Assembly (NCBI RefSeq): GCF_009498215.1
Contig: NZ_CP043498.1
Location: forward strand, 1,922,001-1,986,000
Direction of reading: 5' to 3'
From: Rhizobium grahamii
Lineage (GTDB): Bacteria; Pseudomonadota; Alphaproteobacteria; Rhizobiales; Rhizobiaceae
DNA length: 64,000 nt
The notes below the pieces were generated by a model. That model saw only the letters and a program-made list of their open reading frames with translations. It searched no databases and was not told where the DNA came from. Both the position numbers and the translations under genes were made by a program. The first letter of the stretch is position 1. Every line of letters begins with the position of its first letter. Below, in pieces: positions 8,730-16,856 of this stretch.

Positions 8730-10028
8730 TTAAGCCGCGATGAACTCGTTCCAGCGGCGAACCATGTAGCGGTCCTCGTCCATGACGGAGTTCCAGCACG
8801 CGACATGGCCCATGCGCTCTTCGAACGAGCCGCCGTCGCGAACCGCACCGGCCTTCTCCATGACCTTGCCCTCCGGCGAGAGGATATCGCCCTTGGCGGC
8901 CTTGCCTTCGATCCAGTAGCCCCATTCGTCCTCGGTCATGAAGCCCTTGGCGGTATCCATGCAGGCCGAGTAGTAGCCCTGGCGGTTGAGGTAGCCGCCG
9001 ACCCAGCCGGACGTGTACCAATTGATGTATTCATAGGCCGCGTCGAGCTCGGCGCCCTTGAGGTGCGAGGCAAGGCCGAGACCGCCGCCCCACGAACGGT
9101 AGCCTTCCTTTAGCGGCTGATACTTGCACGCGATGCCCTTGGAGCGGACGGCGGCGACAGCCGGCGACCACATGGACTGGATCACGACTTCGCCCGATGC
9201 CATCAGGTTGACGGACTCGTCGAACGACTTCCAGAAGGCGCGGAACTGGCCGTCCTGCTTCGCCTTGATCAGGAACTCGATCGTCTTGTCGATCTCTTCC
9301 TTGGTCATGTTGCCCTTGTCGGCATACTTGATGTTGCCGAGCGCTTCCATGATCATCGCGGCATCCATGATGCCGATCGACGGAATGTTGAGGATCGAGG
9401 TCTTGCCCTTGAATTTCGGGTCCATGATATCGGCCCAGGTCGAGATCTCGCGGCCGACGAGGTCGGGGCGGATGCCGAGCGTGTCGGCATTGTAGATCGT
9501 CGGCATCATGGTGAAGAGCTCGGTCTCGCCCTTGGCGAAAGTCTTGGCGTCTGCACTCTCGACGTAGCCGACCGTGTGCGGCGCGGTACCCTGGGCGATG
9601 ACGCTGTCGGGCTTCAGCTTGCCGTTCTTGAACAGCGGAACGACCTTGTCGTAGTACTTCAGCTTCTTCACATCCATCGGCTGGATGACGCCGGTCGGAT
9701 AAACCTTCTTCAGGATCCAGTATTCGATGTCGGCGATGTCGTAGCTGTCAGGCTGCGTCACGGCGCGCTGCGCGGCGGCGTCGGAATCGGTCGCCGTCAT
9801 CTCGAGCGTGATGCCGAGGTCCTTTTTGCACTGCTCGGCAATGGCGTTGATGTTGGAAACGCCGGTGCCAAACTGGCGAAGCGTGATGTTGGACTGCGCC
9901 CAGATCGTCGGGAAGCCGGTGATGAGGCCCGAGCCGGCGGCAGCGCCGAGCGCGGCGGCGCCGGTTTTCAGCAGGCTGCGGCGGGAAATCCCGGCCTCAG
10001 TCTTGGTCGTCTTCTTTTCAGTTGTCAT
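8730..10028 (-). CDS. ABC transporter periplasmic binding protein (PotD/PotF-like), Tat signal
   Basis: A 432-residue extracellular solute-binding protein. The N terminus has a twin-arginine signal (SRRSLLKTGAAALGAAAGSGLITGFPTIWAQ), so it is probably exported folded. The body (SYDIADIEYWILKKVYP, LGIRPDLVGREISTWADIMDPKFKGK, YINWYTSGWVGGYLNRQGYYSA) matches the spermidine/putrescine-type cluster of binding proteins. AGGGGAAC precedes the ATG at 10028. The ligand is unknown; the linked racemase suggests an amino-acid- or hydantoin-like compound (inference). Confidence 0.9.
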   Translation of the reverse strand: MTTEKKTTKTEAGISRRSLLKTGAAALGAAAGSGLITGFPTIWAQSNITLRQFGTGVSNINAIAEQCKKDLGITLEMTATDSDAAAQRAVTQPDSYDIADIEYWILKKVYPTGVIQPMDVKKLKYYDKVVPLFKNGKLKPDSVIAQGTAPHTVGYVESADAKTFAKGETELFTMMPTIYNADTLGIRPDLVGREISTWADIMDPKFKGKTSILNIPSIGIMDAAMIMEALGNIKYADKGNMTKEEIDKTIEFLIKAKQDGQFRAFWKSFDESVNLMASGEVVIQSMWSPAVAAVRSKGIACKYQPLKEGYRSWGGGLGLASHLKGAELDAAYEYINWYTSGWVGGYLNRQGYYSACMDTAKGFMTEDEWGYWIEGKAAKGDILSPEGKVMEKAGAVRDGGSFEERMGHVACWNSVMDEDRYMVRRWNEFIAA

Positions 10029-10057
10029 GTCAGTTCCCCTTTTTTTGGTGGTGAGGT

Positions 10058-11140
10058 TCATGCACGGCCGAGGAGGACTGCGTCCGCCAGGGCCCAACTC
10101 AGAGACACCGCATCGCCGACCGATACGGGTTTGGCGAAATAATCGCCGTCACTCGCGATGACCGTGAAGTCGTCACTGCCCGCGCCGGCCACGGTGAGCT
10201 TCACCGAGGCGCCGCGATATTCGATGTTGGAGACGATGCCGTTGAAGCCGAGCGTCTTGTCGGAAGCCGCTTCGAGGCGCACACGGTCGGTGCGGACGCC
10301 GATATCCACAGGTTCGCCTGCGAGCCGGCCCTCGCCCCGCACCGAAAACGTCTGGCCACCCGGCACCTCCAGTGTCAGGGCGCCATCGCCAACGGATGCG
10401 ACACGGCCGGTGAGAACATTGTGGTCGCCCATGAACCGCGCCACGAAGGCGGTCGCCGGTTCCTCGAACACCTTGCGCGGCGTTGCAGCCTGCTCGATCT
10501 TGCCGTCGTTCATGATGACGATGATATCGGCAAGCGCCATCGCCTCTTCCTGGCTGTGCGTCACATGCACGAAGGTAATGCCGAGCGTCTTCTGAAGCTT
10601 CTTGAGCTCCGCGCGCATACGGATCTTCAGGAACGGATCGAGCGCCGACAGCGGCTCGTCGAGAAGCAGCGCCTCGGGATCGGTGATCAGCGCGCGGGCG
10701 AGCGCCACGCGCTGCTGCTGGCCGCCGGAAAGCTGCGCAGGGCGCCTGTTGGCATAGGCCTCCATCTGCATCAGCTTCAGCATCTCCAGCGCCTTGGCCC
10801 GTCGCTCCTCCTTCTCGACACCCTTCATCTTCAGGCTGAAGGCGACGTTGTCGATAAGGTCAAGATGCGGGAAAAGCGCATAGGACTGGAACATCATCGC
10901 CGTGCCGCGCTTGGCCGGCGGAAAATCGGTGACGACAGTGTTGCCGAGCCTGATATCGCCAGACGAAATGCTTTCGTGCCCGGCGATCATACGCAGCGTC
11001 GAGGTCTTGCCGCAGCCCGAGGGTCCGAGAAAGCAGCAATAGGAACCGGCCGGTATCTTCAGGCTGATCGCGTGCACTGCCGTAGTGGCGCCATACACCT
11101 TGGAAACGGATGCGATATCGATCTCGGCAGCTTTCGACAT
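10058..11140 (-). CDS. ABC transporter ATP-binding protein (PotA-like)
   Basis: A 360-residue ATPase with Walker A GPSGCGKTST, signature LSGGQQQRVALARAL, Walker B ALLLDEPLSALD and H-loop HVTHSQEEA. A C-terminal TOBE-type regulatory domain follows (about residues 240-360). It is the first gene of the leftward operon ATPase - binding protein - permease - permease - racemase - flavin reductase. The ATG at 11140, after AGGGGAAG, is preferred over an upstream in-frame start. Confidence 0.93.
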   Translation of the reverse strand: MSKAAEIDIASVSKVYGATTAVHAISLKIPAGSYCCFLGPSGCGKTSTLRMIAGHESISSGDIRLGNTVVTDFPPAKRGTAMMFQSYALFPHLDLIDNVAFSLKMKGVEKEERRAKALEMLKLMQMEAYANRRPAQLSGGQQQRVALARALITDPEALLLDEPLSALDPFLKIRMRAELKKLQKTLGITFVHVTHSQEEAMALADIIVIMNDGKIEQAATPRKVFEEPATAFVARFMGDHNVLTGRVASVGDGALTLEVPGGQTFSVRGEGRLAGEPVDIGVRTDRVRLEAASDKTLGFNGIVSNIEYRGASVKLTVAGAGSDDFTVIASDGDYFAKPVSVGDAVSLSWALADAVLLGRA

Positions 11141-11312
11141 TGGTCTTCCCCTGTTTGAGAAAGACAATGCATCCGCCGTGCCAGTTTCTGTTGCGGCGCA
11201 TCAACCCATTGCAGTGCATACATTTTCCTGCAAAAGTTTGGTCGATGATCATTTTCGCACCAGTCGGAACGCTGCACACAAAATAGGCTATCGTCCGCAA
11301 TTAAAGCAAAAA

Positions 11313-11324
11313 ATCGTATACAAT
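11313..11324. promoter_or_regulatory. Candidate GntR operator between the divergent ABC operon and its regulator
   Basis: ATCGTATACAAT is a 12-bp near-palindrome with one mismatched pair around a GTATAC centre. It resembles the sites bound by FCD-class GntR repressors. It sits in the 268-bp divergent intergenic region. Binding is inferred from position and form only. Confidence 0.4.
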
Positions 11325-11408
11325 CTAGGCGTCACTTTGACGGCAAATTCCATTTAACTTTTGCGACGAACACGGATATCATCGGGCCGCTACAGGGTAT
11401 CCATCTTC

Positions 11409-12122
11409 ATGACTTCAGCTTCAGGCGCTACTCAGGCCGCAGACGATTCAGCCGAAACGGGCACGCAGCAAATCCGTGACGCCATTCGCGACGCAATCGT
11501 GGAACGTCGGCTATCACCCGGCACCAAGCTCTCCGAGAGCGACGTCGGCAATCTTTTCAACGTCAGCCGCACGCTGGCGAGGGCAGCCCTGCAGGCCCTC
11601 TCCTATGAAGGGCTGGTCAGCGTCGAGAAAAATCGCGGAGCATTTGTCGCTTATCCCTCACCCGAGGAGGCCCGTCAGATCTTCGCGGCACGCCGGCTCG
11701 TCGAGCCCGGTATCCTCCGGGAAGCCGCTGCACGCATCACCCCCGCCGACATCAGCCACCTCAAGCAACTCCTGCTGGAGGAAGGCCGGCTGATCGGCGA
11801 GCGCGGACAAACCGCCCGGCGCGCGGAGATAAAGGCCTCCGGCGATTTTCATCTGGCACTGGCAGTGATTTCAGGCAACGCCATCATGCAGCGCTTCATG
11901 GACGAACTGGTCGCGCGTTCCTCGCTGGCGATCGCGCTCTACGGCCAGTCCACTGTTTCCAGCTGCGGCCATTCCGAACACGGCGACATTGTCACCGCCA
12001 TCGAGAACAAGGACCTCGACGAGGCCTGCCGCCTGATGCTGCATCACATCGCCCACATCGAAGCGGACCTCGATCTGCGGCAGCGAAAGGATCTCGGCCT
12101 CAAGGAAGCCCTGAAACGGTAG
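11409..12122 (+). CDS. GntR-family (FCD class) transcriptional regulator
   Basis: A 237-residue regulator with an N-terminal winged helix (QQIRDAIRDAIVERRLSPGTKLSESDVGNLFNVSRTLARAALQALSYEGLV, about residues 20-75). An all-helical FCD ligand-binding domain follows, with family histidines in SGDFHLAL and HIAHIEADL. It is divergent from the ABC-transporter/racemase operon and probably represses it until the transported compound or a breakdown product binds. The ATG at 11409 gives the usual length; its ribosome-binding site is weak. Confidence 0.88.
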   Translation: MTSASGATQAADDSAETGTQQIRDAIRDAIVERRLSPGTKLSESDVGNLFNVSRTLARAALQALSYEGLVSVEKNRGAFVAYPSPEEARQIFAARRLVEPGILREAAARITPADISHLKQLLLEEGRLIGERGQTARRAEIKASGDFHLALAVISGNAIMQRFMDELVARSSLAIALYGQSTVSSCGHSEHGDIVTAIENKDLDEACRLMLHHIAHIEADLDLRQRKDLGLKEALKR

Positions 12123-12141
12123 TTGGTTGCGGCAAGGCGAA

Positions 12142-12159
12142 CTGCGGCCGAAGCCGCAG
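12142..12159. terminator. Possible bidirectional hairpin between convergent genes
   Basis: CTGCGGC-CGAA-GCCGCAG forms a 7-bp stem with a stable tetraloop between the converging GntR gene and the 127-residue gene. There is no T-tract, so termination strength is uncertain. Confidence 0.4.
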
Positions 12160-12166
12160 CGCATTA

Positions 12167-12550
12167 TCAGCCGCGAGAGCGACGCTCTGCGGAACGCTCG
12201 GCGACAGCAACGATGTCGGGAGCTCCATTGGCAAGAAGCCGTTTGCGCACGAGCACGCCCATGACCCGGGCAGCCGTGGAGAAGGTCATCTGATCAAGCG
12301 GCCCCTCGCCCTCCCAGGGCTTGGTCAGTCGCTCGGTAACCGCGCCGACGATGTTCATCGGAACGATGTCGCTGCACTGGCGCATGGCCTCGAAGACGTG
12401 TCCGATCGGAAACACGCGTCCCTCGAAAATCACGATCGGCTCGGTGAGTTCAGCATCCCACTCCTCGAAAGCATAAAGCGCTTCCCGGAAGAGTTCCTGA
12501 ACGGTGAATGGGGCATGTCCATTGTGAAGCGGCGGCAAGGCATTCGTCAT
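12167..12550 (-). CDS. Conserved hypothetical protein, 127 residues
   Basis: I do not recognise this family. It is a soluble protein rich in acidic and aromatic residues near the N terminus (ELFREALYAFEEWDAELTEPIVIFEGRVFPI). A helical second half (LDQMTFSTAARVMGVLVRKRLLANGAPDIVAVAERSAERR) follows. The frame is open much further upstream, but the ATG at 12550 follows GAGGAG at good spacing and is clearly the start. No neighbour suggests a role. Confidence 0.65.
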   Translation of the reverse strand: MTNALPPLHNGHAPFTVQELFREALYAFEEWDAELTEPIVIFEGRVFPIGHVFEAMRQCSDIVPMNIVGAVTERLTKPWEGEGPLDQMTFSTAARVMGVLVRKRLLANGAPDIVAVAERSAERRSRG

Positions 12551-12799
12551 GTCTGTCTCCTCTTGATGGGGGATGGTGCCATTTCCTCCTGACGATCGGC
12601 ATTCACTGTGGAAACAGAACTCCGGGTTTCCAGCCGATCGAAACACGATCAATGTTATAGTGTAATATATGCGTGATAAAGCTTTTTGTTCCCGATCGCT
12701 CTTTTCGCGGGCACCGGGAGAAAGTAAGCCCTTGATATCGTTTCCAATACCAAGGGCCATAAAGATGGGCTTCCGGCTTCCGATCGGCCGGGAAAAGCC

Positions 12800-13537
12800 T
12801 TAATGAGCGATCGCGAAGGTCACGTTGACGCTGACGTTGTAGCTCGTTTCGCCGCCCTGAACCGGCACCGACGAATCAGCTGATTCCTTCATCATCGCGG
12901 CGCGATAAACAGGAACCGGCTGCGGCCGCGGCCCGCTTTCATTGATCTCGATGACGTTGCCGAGCTTCACGCCGGCGGCCTCCGCCAGCGTCTTTGCCTT
13001 CTTGATCGCATCGGCAACGGCGTCCTTCCGGGCTGCTTCGATGGCGGCATCGGGCTTGTCGTTGGTGAACTGGATATCGCCACCCTGATTGACGCCAAGC
13101 GTCACCGACTGGTCGATGATGTCGCCAAGCTTGGAAAGGTCACGCACACGAACCGTCAGCGAATTCGACACCTGATAGCCGATCAGTTCCGGAGGCTTCT
13201 GCTCGCCGTCGTTGTTCTGCGGATAACGGTACTGCGGCTGAACGGAAAAGCCCGATGTCTGCAGATCGCGCTCGGCAATGCCGCCCTTCTTGAGCGCAGC
13301 CAGCACGTCGCTCATCGCCTTGTTGTTCTGATCCAGCGCCTCGCGGGCCTCCTTCGCCTGCTTCACGACGGAGAACGTCAGCACCGCCATGTCGGGCGCC
13401 ATAGTGGAACGCCCCTCCCCGGCAACGGAGATCACAGGCTCACGCGCCGAAGACTCGGCAGCCGCTGCGGGCAGCGCGGTCAGAGGCAGGGCAAAGAGCA
13501 GTCCAAAGGCGATCGTCTTGGTACGCAGCGGCAGCAT
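12800..13537 (-). CDS. SIMPL-domain (DUF541) periplasmic protein
   Basis: A 245-residue secreted protein. A signal peptide (about residues 1-27, ending ALPAAAAES) is followed by the SIMPL/DUF541 domain: VISVAGEGRSTMAPDMAVLTFSV, LQTSGFSVQPQYRYPQN, GYQVSNSLTVRVRDLSKLGDIIDQSV and a closing strand YNVSVNVTFAIAH. Members include the Brucella 26-kDa periplasmic immunogenic protein. Their molecular function is poorly defined; oligomeric periplasmic assemblies and stress links are reported for relatives. Confidence 0.88.
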   Translation of the reverse strand: MLPLRTKTIAFGLLFALPLTALPAAAAESSAREPVISVAGEGRSTMAPDMAVLTFSVVKQAKEAREALDQNNKAMSDVLAALKKGGIAERDLQTSGFSVQPQYRYPQNNDGEQKPPELIGYQVSNSLTVRVRDLSKLGDIIDQSVTLGVNQGGDIQFTNDKPDAAIEAARKDAVADAIKKAKTLAEAAGVKLGNVIEINESGPRPQPVPVYRAAMMKESADSSVPVQGGETSYNVSVNVTFAIAH

Positions 13538-13690
13538 GTTTCACTCCCCGATTGTGGATTACGACATCCTCTTGCCGTTCGATTGTGAAGCTATTGCGGC
13601 AGTCCCTTGTGACTACAAGAGATTTACGCTAGAGCGAAATCGCTGCGGCGAACCATTGCGCCGGATGCACGGCAGCTGAAAAGCCGCCGC

Positions 13691-13766
13691 GGGCCTGTAG
13701 CTCAATGGTTAGAGCCGGCGGCTCATAACCGCTTGGTTGGGGGTTCGAGTCCCTCCGGGCCCACCA
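13691..13766 (+). tRNA. tRNA-Ile (CAT anticodon, lysidine type); island integration site
   Basis: A 76-base cloverleaf ending in an encoded CCA. The acceptor GGGCCTG pairs with CGGGCCC. The D arm is AGCTCAATGGTTAGAGC, the anticodon loop CTCATAA carries anticodon CAT, and the T loop is TTCGAGT. The D and anticodon arms resemble E. coli ileX-type tRNA-Ile, in which the CAT anticodon is modified to read ATA; tRNA-Met is less likely. The last 16 bases are the left attachment site of the island. The integrase gene overlaps this tRNA on the opposite strand. Confidence 0.9.
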
Positions 13767-14944
13767 TTTCTGTCTTCGGACGTTGTTTTTCCATCTTTTT
13801 TTCCTCGATTTGTCTCACCGGAATTCCGGCTCGATGAAAGTGGGACATTTTTGCGGGCCACATAGGTTTTGCGGCGCTCGAAGCCGGCATCAACGATGCG
13901 CTTGGATTGGGCGGCTTTCGTGTAGTGCTGCGCCATCTTGGAATCAGACCAGCCGAAGATCGCCATCAACTGATGTTCGGTTGCGCCAGCCTCGGCGAGG
14001 ATGGTCGCGGACGCCTTTCTGAGTCCATGTGAGGAGCATTCCGGCAAATCGGCCTCATTGCACCACTGGCGCATCTTGTTGCCGAAGCCGTTACCGCTGA
14101 ACGCTTTGCCGTATTCGGTGACAAGGAAGGTCGGCTGATCATGCGCAATCGCGTCCAGCGCTTCGCGTAGCTCGTCTGTGACGGGAAGGCTGAGCGACTG
14201 TGCATATTTGCCGGAACCCTTCTCCGGCATGAATTCGATGCGGTCAGCGACCAGGTTGCGCCAGCCGAGCTTGACGAGGTCAGAGCGTCTGACGCCCAGA
14301 TTCAGCATCAGTTCCATTGCAAGCCGAGCTGTGGAACCGAGCGGGTAGGCTGCGCGATAGCGCGCCACTTCCGCTTCGCTCCAGGTATGGAAACCGGGGG
14401 ATTTATGGATTTTGGTGACGCCGTTCGCGGGATTGAACGTCGCCAGCTCGGCGCTGATAGCCCAATTGAACAGCGCCTTCAGATACTTCACCAACTTGTC
14501 AGCCGCGCCGGGCGTGCCGCTGCGCTTCATCTGGCTAGCTTCGATGTCGGATTTGCGTATCTTCTTGAACGGCAGTTCGCCCACATTAACGCAATAACGA
14601 TTGAGGACGCTCTTCTTGTCTTTCTGCGTAGCCGGAGACTGGCTCTGAAACGCCTTGGACCGATAATAGGTCTCGACAAGCCAGCGAACCGAGCCGGGCT
14701 CCAGGCGCGAAATCGGCACGGCTTTCTCGCCACGATCGCCAGCCAGCACGCGGTGATATTCTTCCGTAAATGCCTGGGTGATGCTGCCGGCCTCGTCCAG
14801 ATATGCGGATGTCATCCGGTACTTGGGCATGCCTGGCAGGCGCAGATAGAACCGTTCGTTGCCGTGCCGATCGATATCCCGCGAGCAATATTTGAAAGGG
14901 ACGCGCTGATTACCCGACCGCATGATCAAACGGGTTTTCGCCAT
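13709..14944 (-). CDS. int: Tyrosine-recombinase integrase of the island
   Basis: A 411-residue phage-type integrase. Its parts are an N-terminal arm-binding region, a core-binding SAM-like domain (FKKIRKSDIEASQMKRSGTPGAADKLVKYLKALFNWA), and a catalytic domain with Arg in LNLGVRRSDLVKLGW, the H-x-x-R box SSHGLRKASATILAEAG, and the nucleophile Tyr in DSKMAQHYTKAA. It should catalyse insertion and excision at the tRNA. The last 18 or so codons and the stop are read from the antisense strand of the tRNA gene, so the protein's C terminus would change on excision. It overlaps the upstream HTH gene by 35 bp. Confidence 0.92.
   Translation of the reverse strand: MAKTRLIMRSGNQRVPFKYCSRDIDRHGNERFYLRLPGMPKYRMTSAYLDEAGSITQAFTEEYHRVLAGDRGEKAVPISRLEPGSVRWLVETYYRSKAFQSQSPATQKDKKSVLNRYCVNVGELPFKKIRKSDIEASQMKRSGTPGAADKLVKYLKALFNWAISAELATFNPANGVTKIHKSPGFHTWSEAEVARYRAAYPLGSTARLAMELMLNLGVRRSDLVKLGWRNLVADRIEFMPEKGSGKYAQSLSLPVTDELREALDAIAHDQPTFLVTEYGKAFSGNGFGNKMRQWCNEADLPECSSHGLRKASATILAEAGATEHQLMAIFGWSDSKMAQHYTKAAQSKRIVDAGFERRKTYVARKNVPLSSSRNSGETNRGKKDGKTTSEDRNGGPGGTRTPNQAVMSRRL
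13751..13766 (+). repeat. Left attachment site (attL) in the tRNA 3' end
   Basis: CCCTCCGGGCCCACCA covers the 3' half of the T stem and the acceptor end with CCA. It is identical to 33398-33413. The flanking bases differ on both sides, so the repeat is exactly 16 bp. Confidence 0.88.
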
Positions 14945-15176
14945 CGTCTTCGTCTCCGCTCAAGCCCTGTTCTTTGATGTCGTACCAAGAGGCCCGGATT
15001 TCCTCGGCATCCCAACGGCGCAACGCGCCGATCTTTACACCTTTGGGCATCAGGCCACGGCGAACCCAGTCGTCAAAGGTGCCCGTCGAGACGTCGAGAA
15101 GTTCCGCCGCACGGACGCGGCTGACCGCAACCTTGTAAATGGGCCGTGGGGCCGGGGCTTCAGCTTGCTGCTTCAT
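14910..15176 (-). CDS. Small HTH (MerR/AlpA-like) DNA-binding protein
   Basis: An 88-residue protein with a winged-helix motif of the excisionase/AlpA type: VSRVRAAELLDVSTGTFDDWVRRGLMPKGVKIGALRRWDAEEIRASW. The ATG at 15176 follows GAGGAG, and the end overlaps the integrase start. It lies between another small HTH gene and int. This order is typical of a recombination directionality factor or integrase regulator (inference). Confidence 0.8.
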   Translation of the reverse strand: MKQQAEAPAPRPIYKVAVSRVRAAELLDVSTGTFDDWVRRGLMPKGVKIGALRRWDAEEIRASWYDIKEQGLSGDEDDGENPFDHAVG

Positions 15177-15186
15177 GTGCCGCTCC

Positions 15187-15405
15187 TCACGCTCTGGAGG
15201 CGTTGTCAGCAAGTGCCAAAGCCTTCTGCTTGGGCTCGACCATATTCGCCGCAAGATACTCATCCACGGCGTTTTCTGGCAGGAACAAGCTACCGCCGAT
15301 CCGCACATGCCGGATTTCCTGCTTCGCAATCAGATTGCGAATGCGTGCGACCGGCCATCCGGATCGGTCTGCAAGTTGTTTGGGTGATAAAAGCTGAGAT
15401 TGCAT
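15187..15405 (-). CDS. Excisionase-like HTH protein
   Basis: A 72-residue helix-turn-helix protein (LLSPKQLADRSGWPVARIRNLIAKQEIRHVRIGGSLFLPENAVDEYLAAN) of the DNA-binding excisionase family. It is the first gene of the leftward HTH-HTH-int unit and is divergent from the XRE repressor-like gene. It could assist excision or control int. Confidence 0.78.
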   Translation of the reverse strand: MQSQLLSPKQLADRSGWPVARIRNLIAKQEIRHVRIGGSLFLPENAVDEYLAANMVEPKQKALALADNASRA

Positions 15406-15428
15406 AACTGCCCAACTCCATAGAGATA

Positions 15429-15451
15429 ATTCGACACAACACAGAACGAAT
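15429..15451. promoter_or_regulatory. Candidate repressor operator in the divergent control region
   Basis: ATTCG-N13-CGAAT is an inverted repeat between the excisionase-like gene and the divergent XRE regulator. A further ATTCGAGAT lies close to the XRE start. It could be the switch region of the element; this is weak evidence. Confidence 0.3.
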
Positions 15452-15500
15452 CATATAATCGCGCTAGTCGCAAGATTTTTATCGCATTCGAGATATTTTG

Positions 15501-15911
15501 ATGCAAGACGGGTTTATGGAGGCAATGGCGCAAAGGCTCGGAAAAATTCGAAAGGATTCCGGGCTGAAGCAAGTGCCCTTTGCCGAAGCGCTTGAGGTGT
15601 CGCAAAGCGCTTACAACACCTACGAGCGCGGAAATCGCGAGATGCCCGCGAAGCTTCTCCGTCTTCTGCATGTCAAATTTAACGTAAATCCCGCGTGGAT
15701 GCTCACGGGCGATGGAAGCCCCTACAATCGGGACAGCGTGGATTTGTATCACCAGGTGACCGGGGCGGTTGACGCTTTCATCGCAAGGGAAAACTGTCAG
15801 GTGGAACCGGACAAGCGCTTGAAGCTCATCCGGTTCCTGATCGACTACGCCGAACAACACGGCGAATTCACAGAGGAAATTGCAGAAAAATATCTGAGGT
15901 CAGCGATATGA
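15501..15911 (+). CDS. XRE-family repressor-like regulator of the island
   Basis: A 136-residue protein with an N-terminal Cro/C1-type HTH (MAQRLGKIRKDSGLKQVPFAEALEVSQSAYNTYERGNREMPAKLLRLLHVKFNVNPAWMLTG, about residues 7-70). A short helical C-terminal domain follows. NPAWMLTG is common in phage-type repressors. It is divergent from the int unit, the expected place for the element's maintenance repressor. The ATG at 15501 is used; a TTG just upstream and a Met five codons in are alternatives. Confidence 0.82.
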   Translation: MQDGFMEAMAQRLGKIRKDSGLKQVPFAEALEVSQSAYNTYERGNREMPAKLLRLLHVKFNVNPAWMLTGDGSPYNRDSVDLYHQVTGAVDAFIARENCQVEPDKRLKLIRFLIDYAEQHGEFTEEIAEKYLRSAI

Positions 15912-16261
15912 GTAAATCGAGCTTCGAAGAGCAGATAATGCAGGGCGTATACGTGCTTGGTCGCCAGCGCGATCAACTGGCATCCGAAAAGCGGAAGTTG
16001 GCAAGGCAGTTGCGCTATGCCCAACATTCGGCCCGCCTATCCAGCCTTTCGAAGCAATACGATTTCGGGATGGTCTTTTTCGCGGCGCTGGGAGCCGTGT
16101 CGCTCATCCTGTTTGATGCAAGAAGCGGCTCCGCTGCTTGGTTGACGCCTGTGCTGAGCTTTTCAATGTTGTTGTTCGCTTGTGGCAGTGCGCTGAGAGG
16201 CCGAAAGATGGTCAGCCGGATCAGATGCTTCCATAGTCGGTTCGGTAGCTGGCAGTTTTAG
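15908..16261 (+). CDS. Small two-helix membrane protein
   Basis: A 117-residue protein that overlaps the XRE gene by four bases (ATGA), so the two are translationally coupled. Residues 1-50 are charged and probably coiled-coil (QRDQLASEKRKLARQLRYAQH). Two hydrophobic segments follow (FGMVFFAALGAVSLILF and WLTPVLSFSMLLFACGSAL). I do not recognise a family. Coupling to the repressor suggests a role in element control or superinfection, but this is a guess. Confidence 0.6.
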   Translation: MSKSSFEEQIMQGVYVLGRQRDQLASEKRKLARQLRYAQHSARLSSLSKQYDFGMVFFAALGAVSLILFDARSGSAAWLTPVLSFSMLLFACGSALRGRKMVSRIRCFHSRFGSWQF

Positions 16262-16483
16262 CGGCAGTTATTCAACCCACTTTGATGAGTTGAATAACTT
16301 AAAGAAAAGCATTAATTGATCCATTGAAGGGGTCAATTAATGCGCCTAACGCAAGCATCCCATTTGGCGGCGAGTGGTATAACGCCGCAAAGCTCGGCCT
16401 CAAGGACGGCGCGGCTGGCGTCCCGAGCGCGTCGATCGTTCATATTCAATTTTGGCGTTGTACTGCGGGAGGATAACTCGCGA

Positions 16484-16762
16484 ATGGCTCGTTGGAAAAA
16501 GCCTTCGAAGGACGAAGTTTTGGAGAACCGGAGAACGTTGGCGGCACGAGCCCGTCGCGGCGATCTTAGGTTGCCGGGAGGGGTTGCGGAGCTGCGCAAG
16601 GGTATCGGAATGACCCAGGATGAGTTCGCGAAAATAATAGGGCTCACCAGGCGCCAAGTTGCTGAGATCGAAGCCGGCGCGGCGAACCCAACGCTCGAAA
16701 CTTTAGCGAAAATTGGCCGATTGTTCGGATTTGCTGTGGGCTTTGTTCCGACGACGCAATGA
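16484..16762 (+). CDS. XRE-family HTH regulator next to the restriction genes
   Basis: A 92-residue protein with one HTH domain (GGVAELRKGIGMTQDEFAKIIGLTRRQVAEIEAGAANPTLETLAKIGRLFGFAVGFV). The ATG at 16484 follows GGGAGGATAA; an upstream extension of the frame is low-complexity and unlikely to be coding. It lies 94 bp before the restriction subunit on the same strand, so it may act like a restriction-modification control protein. HipB-like antitoxins look similar, and no toxin partner is adjacent. Confidence 0.75.
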   Translation: MARWKKPSKDEVLENRRTLAARARRGDLRLPGGVAELRKGIGMTQDEFAKIIGLTRRQVAEIEAGAANPTLETLAKIGRLFGFAVGFVPTTQ

Positions 16763-16856
16763 AGGCAGAATTTTCAATTTGCCGCATTGATTAAAAGTTG
16801 TGGCTTAACGAGTTTGGAATATCGATTTACTGCTGAATTTTGCCGGGGGATGGGCA

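Noticed and set aside
13691..13766. Reading this tRNA as initiator or elongator tRNA-Met
   Set aside because: The CAT anticodon fits, but the D and anticodon arms resemble the tRNA-Ile (lysidine) class; not fully excluded.
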